A stretch of DNA of 59,190 bases from contig JAKAVA010000111.1 in assembly GCA_021827645.1 (NCBI GenBank), forward strand, positions 1 to 59,190, in the 5' to 3' direction. Made by a program: the position numbers and the translations under genes. The notes beneath the pieces were generated by a model. That model searched no databases, was not told the DNA's origin, and worked only from the letters and a program-made list of their open reading frames with translations. Position 1 is the stretch's first letter. The number at the start of each line of letters is the position of its first letter. This DNA is from Planctomycetota bacterium. GTDB lineage: Bacteria > Planctomycetota > Phycisphaerae > WQYP01. Below, in pieces: positions 18,322-27,303 of the stretch.

Positions 18322-19149
18322 TCAATCCGTATCTCTGTGTAACAAATCTGCTTCATATGCCTGCTGGTCCGACTGCGGGCTCAGGGGCCCTTCCAGCAAT
18401 CCGTCGACAAACTGGCGAACCAGCGGGTCTTTGGACGTTCGAAATTCCTCCGGTGTACCGATCAGATGGAAGCGTTTCCCGGCAAGCAGAGCCATCCGAT
18501 CAGCCACCTCAAAGGCGGCTTTCATATCATGGGTAATCACGATACTGGTCACATCCATTTTTTTCTTCAGATCGAGGATCAGTTGCGCAATCTGGGCGCT
18601 GCTGACGGGATCAAGTCCGGCGGTCGGCTCATCATAAAACAGCATACGCGGCTGCATCATCAGCGCTCGCGCCAAACCGCCCCGTTTTTTCATACCCCCG
18701 GAGAGTTCTGAGGGCATTCGGTCGATGCTTTCGCGCAGACCCACGAGCTGCAGATATATCTTGATCATGATCTGAATCAGTTCCTCGGGCAGATCGGTAT
18801 GCTCCCGCACGGGCAGGGCGAGGTTTTCCCGAAGCGACATGGAATTGAACAGCGCACCGGTCTGGAAAAGCACGCCCACAATCAGTCGCCAGGCATTGAG
18901 TTCACGCCGGGAAAAATCCTGGAGTTCATGCGAGTGGATGAGGACACTGCCTTCGTCGTAGGGAAGATGTCCCATGAGAATTCGCAGCAGGGTGGACTTT
19001 CCCGAACCGGAGCCCCCCATGATCACGAGCGTCTCGCCGGGAAAGACCTGGAGATCCAGACCGTCATAGAGCACTTGGTCTCCGAAACTTTTACGGAGGC
19101 CCTTGAGTTCGATCATCGGTTCGCGCGGCATGGGTTGCGGTGAGATCAT
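18322..19149 (-). CDS. mlaF: MlaF-type ABC transporter ATPase
   Basis: A 275-residue ATP-binding subunit. Walker A GGSGSGKST is near residue 46, the signature LSGGMKKRGGLARAL near residue 148, Walker B MLFYDEPTAGLDP near residue 168, and the switch His in SIVITHDMKAAFEVADRM. The LSGGM-K-(K/R) signature is typical of the Mla/TGD3 group. The first start (19149) is used, but an ATG 33 bases later (MIELKGLRKSF) matches the usual N-terminus and could be the true one. It lies six bases after the permease gene. Confidence 0.9.
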   Translation of the reverse strand: MISPQPMPREPMIELKGLRKSFGDQVLYDGLDLQVFPGETLVIMGGSGSGKSTLLRILMGHLPYDEGSVLIHSHELQDFSRRELNAWRLIVGVLFQTGALFNSMSLRENLALPVREHTDLPEELIQIMIKIYLQLVGLRESIDRMPSELSGGMKKRGGLARALMMQPRMLFYDEPTAGLDPVSSAQIAQLILDLKKKMDVTSIVITHDMKAAFEVADRMALLAGKRFHLIGTPEEFRTSKDPLVRQFVDGLLEGPLSPQSDQQAYEADLLHRDTD

Positions 19150-19155
19150 GGAACA

Positions 19156-19923
19156 TCAAACCCCGAGATAAAAGAAGATCGTCGTGAAAAACAGGTCGGT
19201 GATGATCAGCGCCACAATCGTCATCACCACGGTACGGCTGGTGTTGATGCCCACCCCCTGAGCCCCGCCGCGCACCTTCAACCCCAGAAAACAGGCGATA
19301 ATACTGATCTCAAGCCCGAATACCGCCGCCTTGATCAGCCCGGTGACAAAATCTCCGACCGTGAGAAGCTTCACGGCATGTTCATAAAACTGTACGGGGT
19401 TCAGATGCAGGAACATCCCCCCTATCAGCATGCCGCCGGCGATGGCCGCCAAGTCCCCCACCACAGTCAGACATACCATCATGACGATGCACGCCAGCAG
19501 CCGCGGCACGACGAGAAACCGTACCGGATCGATGGCGTGTGCCTCAAGGGCCTCGATTTCCTCCCCCACCACCATGGTGCCGATTTCCGCCGCAATGGCG
19601 GACCCGCCGAAACCCGTGAGAACGACGGCGGAAACCAGCGGCCCCATTTCCCGGAACGTTGCCAATGCCACCACTTCGGCCGTAACCGGCACCATGCCGA
19701 ATTTCGCCAGTTCCGGTGCCATCTGCATCGCAAGAATGGCCCCAATGCTGGCCATCACGAGGATCACAATCGGCAGACTGTCGATGCCAATACGGTTCAT
19801 CTGCAGCCACAGATTGCGCCAGCTCAGGCGGCTTCCGCGGCCGCGAAACAGCGATGGTCCGATGGCGGCAACCGAATCGCGGAGGAGGATTCCGAATTCT
19901 CCAATGAGTTCAATGGTTTGTCG
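19156..19923 (-). CDS. mlaE: MlaE-family ABC permease
   Basis: A 255-residue permease with five or six hydrophobic segments. Family features include the amphipathic N-terminal IELIGEFGILLRDSV, the core IVILVMASIGAILAMQMAPE, and the conserved stretch TGFGGSAIAAEIGTMVVGEE followed by IEALEAHAIDPVRFLVVPR. The start at 19923 overlaps the STAS gene end by 14 bases and has GAAAGG upstream; an in-frame ATG at 19959 is possible. With the ATPase and MCE protein it forms the inner-membrane Mla complex. Confidence 0.9.
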   Translation of the reverse strand, partial: RQTIELIGEFGILLRDSVAAIGPSLFRGRGSRLSWRNLWLQMNRIGIDSLPIVILVMASIGAILAMQMAPELAKFGMVPVTAEVVALATFREMGPLVSAVVLTGFGGSAIAAEIGTMVVGEEIEALEAHAIDPVRFLVVPRLLACIVMMVCLTVVGDLAAIAGGMLIGGMFLHLNPVQFYEHAVKLLTVGDFVTGLIKAAVFGLEISIIACFLGLKVRGGAQGVGINTSRTVVMTIVALIITDLFFTTIFFYLGV

Positions 19924-20347
19924 CATGGGTGCCTTTCGCAGGTTCCGGCCCGCTTTCAAAGTTCATGCGGACTCCCTGCAGCAACTGCTGGGCTTCGTCC
20001 GGCGGCATGTCATCAACGATGGTGAAGAGATTCTCCAGGCGGCCGATCTGAATGATGCCGCGAGCCATCTTGGGCGGGTGGAAGATATAAAGGCGACCGC
20101 CTGGCGGAAGCAACTGCATGGTCTCCACCAACCCGGCAAGGCCCGCACCTCCGAATCGATCCAGAGTTTCAAGGTCGAGGATCAGTTGTTTCGGCTGATA
20201 ATGGGCGATGAGTTCGATGATCTCCTCACGGAGTTCCGGGATCAGAGCCAGCGTCATCGAGCGGCTCAGATGGTAAAAAACCCGCCCTTCACCGAGATTC
20301 TGAGCGGTACCCAGTGAACAATCGCGACATCGACGGCGTCTTTTCAT
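19910..20347 (-). CDS. STAS-domain protein, MlaB-like
   Basis: A 145-residue single STAS domain: LIPELREEIIELIAHYQPKQ, LILDLETLDRFGGAGLAGLV and a GRLYIFHPPKMARGIIQIGRLENLF helix region (given in parts). MlaB STAS proteins bind the Mla ATPase and stabilise the transporter, and the position directly before mlaE supports that role. The usual DS pair of phosphorylated anti-anti-sigma factors is replaced by RFGG, which fits a structural role. An ATGA overlap couples it to the lipoprotein gene. Confidence 0.82.
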   Translation of the reverse strand: MKRRRRCRDCSLGTAQNLGEGRVFYHLSRSMTLALIPELREEIIELIAHYQPKQLILDLETLDRFGGAGLAGLVETMQLLPPGGRLYIFHPPKMARGIIQIGRLENLFTIVDDMPPDEAQQLLQGVRMNFESGPEPAKGTHATNH

Positions 20348-20763
20348 GGCGGACCACCTGCTGATGATGTCGGCTTATGAAGATGAGTGGCAACCCATTG
20401 ATTCCATCGCTCAATGGCAAGCCGGCGCTGCGTCTCGGGCGCATAAAACTCATAGCCGAGCTCTCGACCGGTTATTCGTTTCAGGGCGTAGGAGGAATAA
20501 AACCGGACGGCTGGATCGGTGGAGTTCAGGTCGTGAACCAAGGTGGGGATGGCGGCAACATCATGGGTGGCGGCCGCCTGCTTGATGGCAGGGATTTTCA
20601 GAGACGCATCCGGGCTCCTGAGGCTCGGATGGCCGAGGTCAAAGAAACTGCAGCCTCCAACCAGCAGACCACCGGCGGTGACGCCCGCAATCATAATACT
20701 TCGCCAATACGTGTGATGGTCGGCGGGCGCGGCACTTCGGGCGCGGCAATGAGATCGGTTCAT
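20344..20763 (-). CDS. Putative HEAT-like lipoprotein at head of Mla operon
   Basis: A 139-residue protein with a hydrophobic segment ending in a lipobox (IAGVTAGGLLVGGC, Cys near residue 38). A short helical region follows that looks like one HEAT repeat (AAIPTLVHDLNSTDPAVRFYSSYALKRI, given as two blocks). It is the first gene of the Mla operon and overlaps the STAS gene by four bases. No mlaA or mlaC homologue is nearby, so this lipoprotein could be an accessory partner of the transporter (inference). The n-region before the hydrophobic core is long. A later start at 20694 would shorten it but lose the basic charges. Confidence 0.7.
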   Translation of the reverse strand: MNRSHCRARSAAPADHHTYWRSIMIAGVTAGGLLVGGCSFFDLGHPSLRSPDASLKIPAIKQAAATHDVAAIPTLVHDLNSTDPAVRFYSSYALKRITGRELGYEFYAPETQRRLAIERWNQWVATHLHKPTSSAGGPP

Positions 20764-20887
20764 GAATCGACCGCCTTCTGTAAAACCCCGCTCCTTCCGG
20801 AGGGTATATTAGGACATGGCATGGTGATTTGGCCAGCGATGCGCGGTTTGCGACACCGTTTGTTCCGGAGGCGGGCGCGAAATAGGC

Positions 20888-20893
20888 TATAAT
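20888..20893 (+). promoter_or_regulatory. Candidate -10 element upstream of the GNAT gene
   Basis: A perfect TATAAT lies 57 bases upstream of the chosen ATG. No good -35 hexamer is seen at 16-18 bases. If used, transcription would begin near 20900, which argues against the in-frame GTG at 20896 as start. Confidence 0.35.
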
Positions 20894-20949
20894 CCGTGGC
20901 TGGCGCCCGGGGCGACGGGTTGGGTGATGGAGTATTTACACATTTAGAC

Positions 20950-21894
20950 ATGGATATGCCTGCACGCAATAATACATCAATGTGTGTACGGAGGATAGCG
21001 CTCGCCGAGGCGCCCGCTGCCGCGAATTGGATGAGCCGCGCCAGTGGCGGGGTGTTGCAGTTGCTGGGGCATTTCTGGGAGCGGTTGCCGCAGGCATCCA
21101 AATTTACGCAGCCTGATTTTCATCTCCTGGCCGTGCTGCCGGAAGATGCACCGTATTCACCGGTGGCAGACTGGGGGGTGTGCCGGGGAGTGATGCTGTA
21201 CGTTCCCCATGCCCATCGCGCAGAGGTGTTTTCGCTTGATTCGGTAGCGGCGGAGCATTTATCGATGTATTTAGGAGGTTGGGAACGGTTGCTGCGGAAT
21301 ACCGAGGCGAACAAAGGTCCTATAACTGATGCTGATGCCTCACCCGCCCCATTGCAGTTCATTACGGGAGATTCTGCTACGATTCACACCATGCTGCCAC
21401 GGATGCTTAATCTGGTGCGGCGGCGGCAGCCGGCGAAGATGGTGACCAATTGTGTGATGGTTTTAGATGAGAAGGCGACGATCGCGGAGCAAGCGAACGT
21501 TCGGCCCGCCCGTGCGGATGACGAAGCGACTCTTAACCGGTGGCGGAGGCTTTATTCGCAGGAACGCGGCATCCTTTTTGAAGCGAATATTATTGATGGC
21601 ATTCGTGCGGGTAACATGTTCGTTTATGAGGTCGACGGTCAAGTCGCATCCGTAGCGAAATTGGATATTGATTTGCCGACCCATGTCGAGATCGGTGGCG
21701 TTTACACTTTTCCGGAGATGCGTGCGCACGGATATGGTACAGCGCTGATGGAAGGTTTGGCATTTCGGATTCGGCAGCAGGGGAAAATACCCATGCTTCA
21801 GGTGGATGAATCGAACACCTCGGCATATCGTCTTTATCAGCGTCTGGGGTGGAAAGAGCTTGGGCGGTTAAGTCGGGTATGGTTGGTGCCGTGA
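20950..21894 (+). CDS. GNAT-family N-acetyltransferase
   Basis: About 314 residues. The C-terminal half is a GNAT domain: GGVYTFPEMRAHGYGTALME is the acetyl-CoA pyrophosphate-binding motif A (R/Q-x-x-G-x-G/A type), followed by LQVDESNTSAYRLYQRLGW, the motif B block with the conserved Asn and Tyr. The N-terminal 180 residues resemble the less conserved first half of two-lobed GNAT proteins. The start is uncertain: ATG codons at 20950 and 20956 lie downstream of a TATAAT. The substrate is unknown. It ends 47 bases before the first parS site. Confidence 0.78.
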   Translation: MDMPARNNTSMCVRRIALAEAPAAANWMSRASGGVLQLLGHFWERLPQASKFTQPDFHLLAVLPEDAPYSPVADWGVCRGVMLYVPHAHRAEVFSLDSVAAEHLSMYLGGWERLLRNTEANKGPITDADASPAPLQFITGDSATIHTMLPRMLNLVRRRQPAKMVTNCVMVLDEKATIAEQANVRPARADDEATLNRWRRLYSQERGILFEANIIDGIRAGNMFVYEVDGQVASVAKLDIDLPTHVEIGGVYTFPEMRAHGYGTALMEGLAFRIRQQGKIPMLQVDESNTSAYRLYQRLGWKELGRLSRVWLVP

Positions 21895-21941
21895 TGATGT
21901 TGGGTCCGCCAGGATTCAAGCGGATGACGTATGGGCTCACA

Positions 21942-21957
21942 TGTTCCACGTGGAACA
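21942..21957. promoter_or_regulatory. parS centromere-like site 1
   Basis: The perfect palindrome TGTTCCACGTGGAACA. It equals the parS form known from Pseudomonas and differs from the Bacillus consensus TGTTTCACGTGAAACA at two symmetric positions. ParB/Spo0J proteins bind such sites. It lies 401 bases upstream of parB. Confidence 0.93.
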
Positions 21958-22239
21958 ATGCGCATCGTGTGACGTGTAACAGAACCTGCGGGTAGCAATC
22001 TCGCTCTCAGTTTGAATCCTGCTGCTGAAACTCCCGCCGAGCAAAACAGCTGAAATCGCCATACGCGCCTACAGCAGGTTTGCCAGAGATACCAAATGTT
22101 TTGCGGTTCGCTCAGGGCGTCTGGCGTCAAATATCTTCTGAGATATCCGCGCCATGCGGCCTTCACGGCAATGTAAAGAGCACGGACCATCAACATCCGC
22201 ATCCATTGGAGTTGACATTCGTTGAATCATGCCGCACCA

Positions 22240-22255
22240 TGTTCCACGTGGAACA
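22240..22255. promoter_or_regulatory. parS centromere-like site 2
   Basis: A second exact copy of TGTTCCACGTGGAACA, with symmetry extending one further base on each side. It is 298 bases from the first copy and 103 bases upstream of the parB start, so ParB binding could also affect its own transcription. Confidence 0.93.
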
Positions 22256-22357
22256 TAATGGTTGGCCGATACGGTTCGGCGTCTCGAAGGTGTCTCAGTG
22301 TAATGACATCGGTATCAGCCAACGTGATAACCTTGAAGATCGATACGGAGGACCACC

Positions 22358-23272
22358 ATGGCTGCCAAACCGCGACTAGGGAAAGGGCTCAATGCACTCA
22401 TTACGCAGCAAACACCCACGCCGCCATCCGAGCCTTCCGCACCTACTCCCCATCGACCAGGACAAATCCATCAGATTCTGATCGAACAGATTGCCCCCAA
22501 TCCGTCTCAGCCACGCTCTCCGTTTACCGACGCCGACATCGCTGAGCTGGCTCAGTCGATCAAGACTCATGGGGTGCTTGAACCGATTCTCGTGCAGCGG
22601 AAGGATGCAGATCGGTACGAGCTGATTGCCGGGCATCGGCGAACCGCCGCCGCCAAGGCTGCTGGCTTGAGTCAGATACCGGCTATCGTAAAAGAAGCGA
22701 TAACACCGGAGCAACAAACCGAATGGGCACTGGTGGAAAATATTCATCGCGAAGACCTCAACCCTCTCGACAAGGCCATAGCTTATCGGACCTATATCAC
22801 ACGATTTCATCTCACCCACGCACAGGCGGCGGAACGGTTGGGCCAGGATCGCACATCGATATCTAACCACCTTAGAATACTGGAGTTACATCCAGATATC
22901 CAGACGATGATCCGCGATGGAAATCTCTCGTTCGGACATGCCAAAATTCTCGCGGGAATCGAAGAACCCAATCGACAACTGCAACTTGCCACCCTCGCCG
23001 CTCAAACTGGCATGAGTGTCCGTGAGCTTGAGCGGCAGGCATCAACCATCCAAAGCCCCCCGCATGCCGGCGAAACCCTCGTGCGCGAGCATTCTCGCAG
23101 CGTCAAAAGTGCTCACGTCATTGAATTGGAACAGGAACTCTCCCGAAAGCTGGGCACAAAACTTCGCATTTTCCCCGCCCGGCGGAAAGGTTCAGGCAAG
23201 TTGGTGATACAATATTTCTCGCTGGATGAATTTGATCGGATCGTGGGGGCCCTGACGGGTAATTCCGATTGA
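22358..23272 (+). CDS. parB: ParB/Spo0J chromosome-partition protein
   Basis: A 304-residue ParB. The N-terminus MAAKPRLGKGLNALI is the typical arginine-containing ParA-stimulating segment. The CTPase/ParB-N domain shows IAPNPSQPRSPF, LIAGHRRTAAAKAAGLSQIP (with the GHRR nucleotide-binding motif near residue 92) and ENIHREDLNPLDKAIAY. A helix-turn-helix follows (LTHAQAAERLGQDRTSISNH). The C-terminal dimerisation region includes IELEQELSRKLGTKLRIF. A GGAGG-type site precedes the ATG. It binds parS as a sliding CTP clamp. No parA is adjacent, which is unusual. Confidence 0.95.
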   Translation: MAAKPRLGKGLNALITQQTPTPPSEPSAPTPHRPGQIHQILIEQIAPNPSQPRSPFTDADIAELAQSIKTHGVLEPILVQRKDADRYELIAGHRRTAAAKAAGLSQIPAIVKEAITPEQQTEWALVENIHREDLNPLDKAIAYRTYITRFHLTHAQAAERLGQDRTSISNHLRILELHPDIQTMIRDGNLSFGHAKILAGIEEPNRQLQLATLAAQTGMSVRELERQASTIQSPPHAGETLVREHSRSVKSAHVIELEQELSRKLGTKLRIFPARRKGSGKLVIQYFSLDEFDRIVGALTGNSD

Positions 23273-23309
23273 TTGCGGAAAGAGTAAAGTTTTAACGTAT
23301 CGGAGCCGC

Positions 23310-24167
23310 TTGGATTCTTCATCACCCAACATTCTCGCCCGGCTGCGGGAGCTATTTCCTGATGCACGAGTCACGACGTTGCGAAAAATGGTGGCTGATG
23401 GACGCGTTGAACTCAACGGCGTTCGCGTCCGATCTGTTAATCTGCCCGCCCCGGCAGGAGATCAAGTCACCGTACGCGATCCCTCCGATCGCAACCGTGT
23501 CTCCGGCAAAGAGATCATATTTGCAGATGCACATATTTTGATATTTGATAAACCTATCGGGCTCATCACCTCCACCACCCGGGATGAACGTCGGCCAACC
23601 GCCATCGCCCAATTGGAAAGGCAGATCGATCGTGCTCAGCCCGGCGGCAGGATCTATCTCGTGCATCGACTCGACCGTGACGCATCCGGGCTGCTTATTT
23701 TCGCCCGCGATGTTCGCACTCTTGCCAACTTAAAGATGCAGTTCCGCCGCCACACCATCACGCGCCGATACCAAGCCTGGGTGCATGGGCATCCTCCCAA
23801 GTCCGGTGAGCTTACCGACACCCTGGCCGAAGATACGCTCGGACGGGTCGGCCGAAGCCCATCCGGAAAACCCGCCCGACTGCAATATCGTCTTATCAGG
23901 ACGCTCGGTCCTTATTCGCTGCTGGAAGTGGAACTCTACACCGGCCGTAAACATCAGATCCGGGTTCAGCTTGCCCTTCGTGGATGGCCGGTGCTTGGCG
24001 ACCGGCTTTACGGAAAAGCCGACGGACAGAAGCGCTTGCTTCTCCATGCGGTTGAATTAATGATTCATCATCCCGCCGACGGTCGCCGGACGGCATTTCG
24101 ATCCCCGCCACCGCACGATTTCCAGCCGGTGCGTCGGCCGCCGACCGGCCGCGATCTATCGCGTTGA
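23310..24167 (+). CDS. RluA-family pseudouridine synthase with S4 domain
   Basis: A 285-residue RNA pseudouridine synthase. Residues 5-60 form an S4-like RNA-binding domain (LRELFPDARVTTLRKMVADG and ELNGVRV). The catalytic domain has the RluA/RluD motif HRLDRDASGLLIFA near residue 112, where the first Asp is the catalytic residue, and ELYTGRKHQIRVQLA plus LGDRLYG later. It starts with TTG at 23310, GGAG being five bases upstream. The target uridine (23S rRNA or tRNA) cannot be told. It follows parB by 37 bases and may share its transcript. Confidence 0.9.
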   Translation: MDSSSPNILARLRELFPDARVTTLRKMVADGRVELNGVRVRSVNLPAPAGDQVTVRDPSDRNRVSGKEIIFADAHILIFDKPIGLITSTTRDERRPTAIAQLERQIDRAQPGGRIYLVHRLDRDASGLLIFARDVRTLANLKMQFRRHTITRRYQAWVHGHPPKSGELTDTLAEDTLGRVGRSPSGKPARLQYRLIRTLGPYSLLEVELYTGRKHQIRVQLALRGWPVLGDRLYGKADGQKRLLLHAVELMIHHPADGRRTAFRSPPPHDFQPVRRPPTGRDLSR

Positions 24168-24177
24168 CCGCCGCCGT

Positions 24178-25452
24178 TTATCCGCCGGCCTGTTCGCCCG
24201 GCGGTGCCGCTTCATCCTTGATCAGATACACCGGCAGTTTCCGTTTCGGGTCGCCCGCCAGATAGACGGTGCGGGACGTAAAGGCGAACTCAATTCCCGC
24301 CTTTTCGAATGCCTCCATCACTGCCAGATTGAACCTCTGATTAAAGTCAACAAATCCCCAATAATCCGATACCGGCCGGTAGTAATAATAAATGGTGATG
24401 TTCAGTGAATCGGCAGCAAAATCATTGAAATAGACCCGCGGTGGATTATCATCCGGGTCATCGGCATTATGTACCGGCCCGCGAAACACGTCGCTCTCCA
24501 GCAGATCGCGGATGATCTTCACCGCCTGCTGTACCTTTTCCGCACCGGCATCATACGTTATGCCGAGTGTTATAAAGCGCCGCAGAAACGGCCGGGCCGA
24601 AAGATTCTGGACGCTGCCACTGACGATATCCGAATTGGGGACCGATACCAGCGTGCCGTCAAAAAGACGCAGGCGCGTCGATCGGAACCCGATGTCTTCG
24701 ACCGCACCTGTGAACCCCTGATAGGTCACCCGCTGGCCGGTGAGAAACGGGCGGTCCATAAAGATCGTCAGCGAACCGAAGAGATTTTTCAGTGAGTCCT
24801 GGGCGGCGAGCGAAACGGCCAGACCGGCGATACCGAGTCCCGCCAGCCAGGAGCCTATGTCGCGGTCAAACACGTTCTGGGCGATAAACAGCACCGCAAA
24901 GAGCGCCACGATCACACGGAGGGTTTTGCGGATGATCGGCCCCATCTGCTCGGTCAGAGGCGTTTCATGTCGCTGGATAAAACCCTTCAGGGCGATTTCC
25001 ACTGTTTCGACGACATTGTACAGATACCAAAAGACGCTGATGGCGATCAGCAGCACCACCATTTTGCCACCGGCGTAACGCAGTACGCTGTTGAGATGCA
25101 GTTGTCCCAAGCCGACCAGCAGCGAAATGGAAAATACCGCCAGATTCGCGGGCTTGGCCAGTGATTCAATCAGCACCGCCTGAACATGCCAGCCTCTTTT
25201 CTCCAGCCGCCCGCCGACGGCATTGAGCGAGGCAATCAGGGCCCGCCCGATGGCCGCCCCGAGAAAAATCGCACCCAGCAGGATCAACCAGTTATACCAG
25301 TGATTGGCCATGAACAGGCGATGAAAATTCAATACATGCATCACCTGGCCATAAAGGGTGTGCAGATCGTGGTGATGATGCTTCGGCGCGGCGGATTGGG
25401 TGGCGGCACTGCCTGCCAGAACAATTTTAATTGGCACGATACCAGTTCTCAT
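24178..25452 (-). CDS. MscS-family mechanosensitive channel
   Basis: A 424-residue channel. It has an N-terminal hydrophobic signal-like segment, then several helices (WLILLGAIFLGAAIGRALIA, FSISLLVGLGQL, MVVLLIAISVFWYLYNVVET). The pore and beta-domain signature is GIAGLAVSLAAQDSLKNLFG near residue 222, followed by DRPFLTGQRVTYQGFTGAVE, where the Gly/Ala-rich helix lines the pore. The C-terminal alpha-beta domain ends with YLIKDEAAPPGEQAGG. The start at 25452 has AGGAGGAGG and a nearer AGGA upstream. It releases solutes on osmotic downshock. It lies 32 bases after the Kdo transferase. Confidence 0.9.
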   Translation of the reverse strand: MRTGIVPIKIVLAGSAATQSAAPKHHHHDLHTLYGQVMHVLNFHRLFMANHWYNWLILLGAIFLGAAIGRALIASLNAVGGRLEKRGWHVQAVLIESLAKPANLAVFSISLLVGLGQLHLNSVLRYAGGKMVVLLIAISVFWYLYNVVETVEIALKGFIQRHETPLTEQMGPIIRKTLRVIVALFAVLFIAQNVFDRDIGSWLAGLGIAGLAVSLAAQDSLKNLFGSLTIFMDRPFLTGQRVTYQGFTGAVEDIGFRSTRLRLFDGTLVSVPNSDIVSGSVQNLSARPFLRRFITLGITYDAGAEKVQQAVKIIRDLLESDVFRGPVHNADDPDDNPPRVYFNDFAADSLNITIYYYYRPVSDYWGFVDFNQRFNLAVMEAFEKAGIEFAFTSRTVYLAGDPKRKLPVYLIKDEAAPPGEQAGG

Positions 25453-25484
25453 ATGTATATTCCTAACCTCCTCCTGTACATAAT

Positions 25485-26894
25485 TCAATTCCCATGGGAT
25501 TTTGGGTTTGCAACATCAGTATCACGACCGGGTGCGGGTGCAACCGATTCAAGTAGGCTTCGGGCATATTGCGAGCTGGATCCCCGCATACTCAGAATCG
25601 CACGCCGTCCGCGCTGCGCCATGAGCGTGGCACCATTTCGATCGGTCAACCATCTTTCGACGGCTCCGGTCAACTCTTCAGGGCCGGCGATCTGAATCGC
25701 TCCATCCACAGCTCGTAATGCTGCCACAACATCTGAAAAATTCCACGTATGCGGGCCGAAGCAGACCGGCTTGGCCAATGCCACGGCTTCAATCATGTCG
25801 CTGCCGCCCAGCGGGACAAGTGAACGCCCGGAAAATATGCCGCCGGAAATGGCGTAGGCCTTTTTAAGTTCGCCGAAGGTGTCGAGTATGACCACCTCTT
25901 CGCCCGCCAACGGATGCGATCTCGCATCGTCCCGGCGTTCAGATCGCCGGACTACTTTCAGCCCGCGCTGCGAAATGGCATCCATCACCTGTGCATAAAC
26001 CTCCGGCTTTCGGGGGGCGATGCACAGCCGCAACTGACCGAATCGCGGACGCAGGGCCTGATAGGTATCCAACAGCGGTATTTCCTCCCCCGGTCCGGTT
26101 GATCCAGCGGTCAAAAGCCAATGCTCCGGCAGGATTCCCAGCGCAGCGGCAAAAACATCCGCACCGGCAATATCGGTTGAAAAATCCGCGGTATCGTATT
26201 TCATGGTCGGACGCACCGTTATATTTTTCACATCGGCTCCGAGATCGATAAGGCGCCGGCCGATTTCGTCGCTTTGCACACCGATATGTCGAAGGCGTCG
26301 CAGCATAGATCGCATGATCGGCCGCACCCTTTTGTAGCGGCGGAAGCTGCGATTGGTCATGCGGCCGTTAATCAGATCAACCGGGATGCCGCGCTGATGG
26401 CAGGCTGTGAGAAAATTGGGCCACATTTCCAGTTCAATAAGTCCGATGACCGTCGGTCGCACGGAATCCAGAAAGCGTCTGACTGCGAAGGAAAAATCGA
26501 GCGGGTATCGCACAACCACCACGCGAGGGGTGCCGGGCGGATAGAGCTTCAGTCCTCTGGCCATGCCGGTGTCGGTTGTTACCGATATCACAACCTGAAT
26601 ATCATCGCCGAGGCGAAGCAGTTCTTGAACAAGCTCGGCGACCGACGCAAGTTCCCCGACGGAAACGCAATGGAGCAGAATCCGCCGCCCCGTCGATGCC
26701 GCCATCGAATGTTGATCGGGCGACAATCGCCCCAGGCGTCCCGCCCAGCCGGTGCGGTATCGGCCCGTGCGCATGCTGCGCCAGATCAGCCATGGTGATA
26801 CAAGCAGCAGCCCCAGAAAGTAGATCAGATCAAAAATAATGTCCCAATACCCCGGCAATCCATATTTCACGCACCCGGCCGCTGCGGTGCCCAC
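25485..26894 (-). CDS. waaA: 3-deoxy-D-manno-octulosonic acid transferase
   Basis: A 469-residue GT30 enzyme (WaaA/KdtA) that adds Kdo to lipid A precursor at the inner membrane. An N-terminal membrane anchor (IIFDLIYFLGLLLVSPWLIW) is followed by HCVSVGELASVAELV near residue 72 (the acidic catalytic base lies here) and PRVVVVRYPLDF. The C-terminal lobe has LTAGSTGPGEE, FSGRSLVPLGGSDMIEAVAL and GPHTWNF, the donor-binding block. It starts with GTG at 26894, with GGAG eight bases upstream. Its presence implies an LPS-bearing outer membrane. Confidence 0.92.
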   Translation of the reverse strand: MGTAAAGCVKYGLPGYWDIIFDLIYFLGLLLVSPWLIWRSMRTGRYRTGWAGRLGRLSPDQHSMAASTGRRILLHCVSVGELASVAELVQELLRLGDDIQVVISVTTDTGMARGLKLYPPGTPRVVVVRYPLDFSFAVRRFLDSVRPTVIGLIELEMWPNFLTACHQRGIPVDLINGRMTNRSFRRYKRVRPIMRSMLRRLRHIGVQSDEIGRRLIDLGADVKNITVRPTMKYDTADFSTDIAGADVFAAALGILPEHWLLTAGSTGPGEEIPLLDTYQALRPRFGQLRLCIAPRKPEVYAQVMDAISQRGLKVVRRSERRDDARSHPLAGEEVVILDTFGELKKAYAISGGIFSGRSLVPLGGSDMIEAVALAKPVCFGPHTWNFSDVVAALRAVDGAIQIAGPEELTGAVERWLTDRNGATLMAQRGRRAILSMRGSSSQYARSLLESVAPAPGRDTDVANPKSHGN

Positions 26895-27303
26895 GAGCCC
26901 GGCTCCGCCGTGGGTAAAATTCTACCGGCTTGAAGATGGGATGGATAATAGACCATGCGGAGGTGAAATTGAATTCGGTTTAAGTTAACCAGTATCGGCG
27001 GATACGATAAGGACCGGTTCCTGGCGATTTCGTCGTATCCTGCTTGGACTGCGGCATACTGGAGGGATTCCTACGTCCACATGAGGCGTTTACCTATGGG
27101 AATATCCCGGTAGTCGATTACGATAGCCGCACGGCTTGGTCGCAAGGCGCACATATACGGACAGTCGGCGGAAGAAGCCCGCGTACTTGCAATCTGTGCC
27201 GGTATTGAGTATTCCATAGCTTCGGCTGGTGAGCCTGAAGCCATGCATGAGGCGGTAAGAGAGCGATTTATAGGCGATTCTGTCTCGGAGAGGAATTTCC
27301 GGC
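26895..27303. other. Divergent intergenic region between waaA and pntAA
   Basis: About 400 bases between oppositely oriented genes. A 10-codon frame (MRRLPMGISR) starts at 27080 behind GGAGGG, but that site is too far upstream to be convincing. No terminator, RNA gene or clear promoter was found. Confidence 0.4.

Larger units (their letters stand above)
21895..22357. other. Non-coding region containing two parS sites
   Basis: About 460 bases between the GNAT and parB genes. It holds two identical 16-bp palindromes listed separately. I see no tRNA and no credible gene here, and in particular no parA. Confidence 0.7.
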
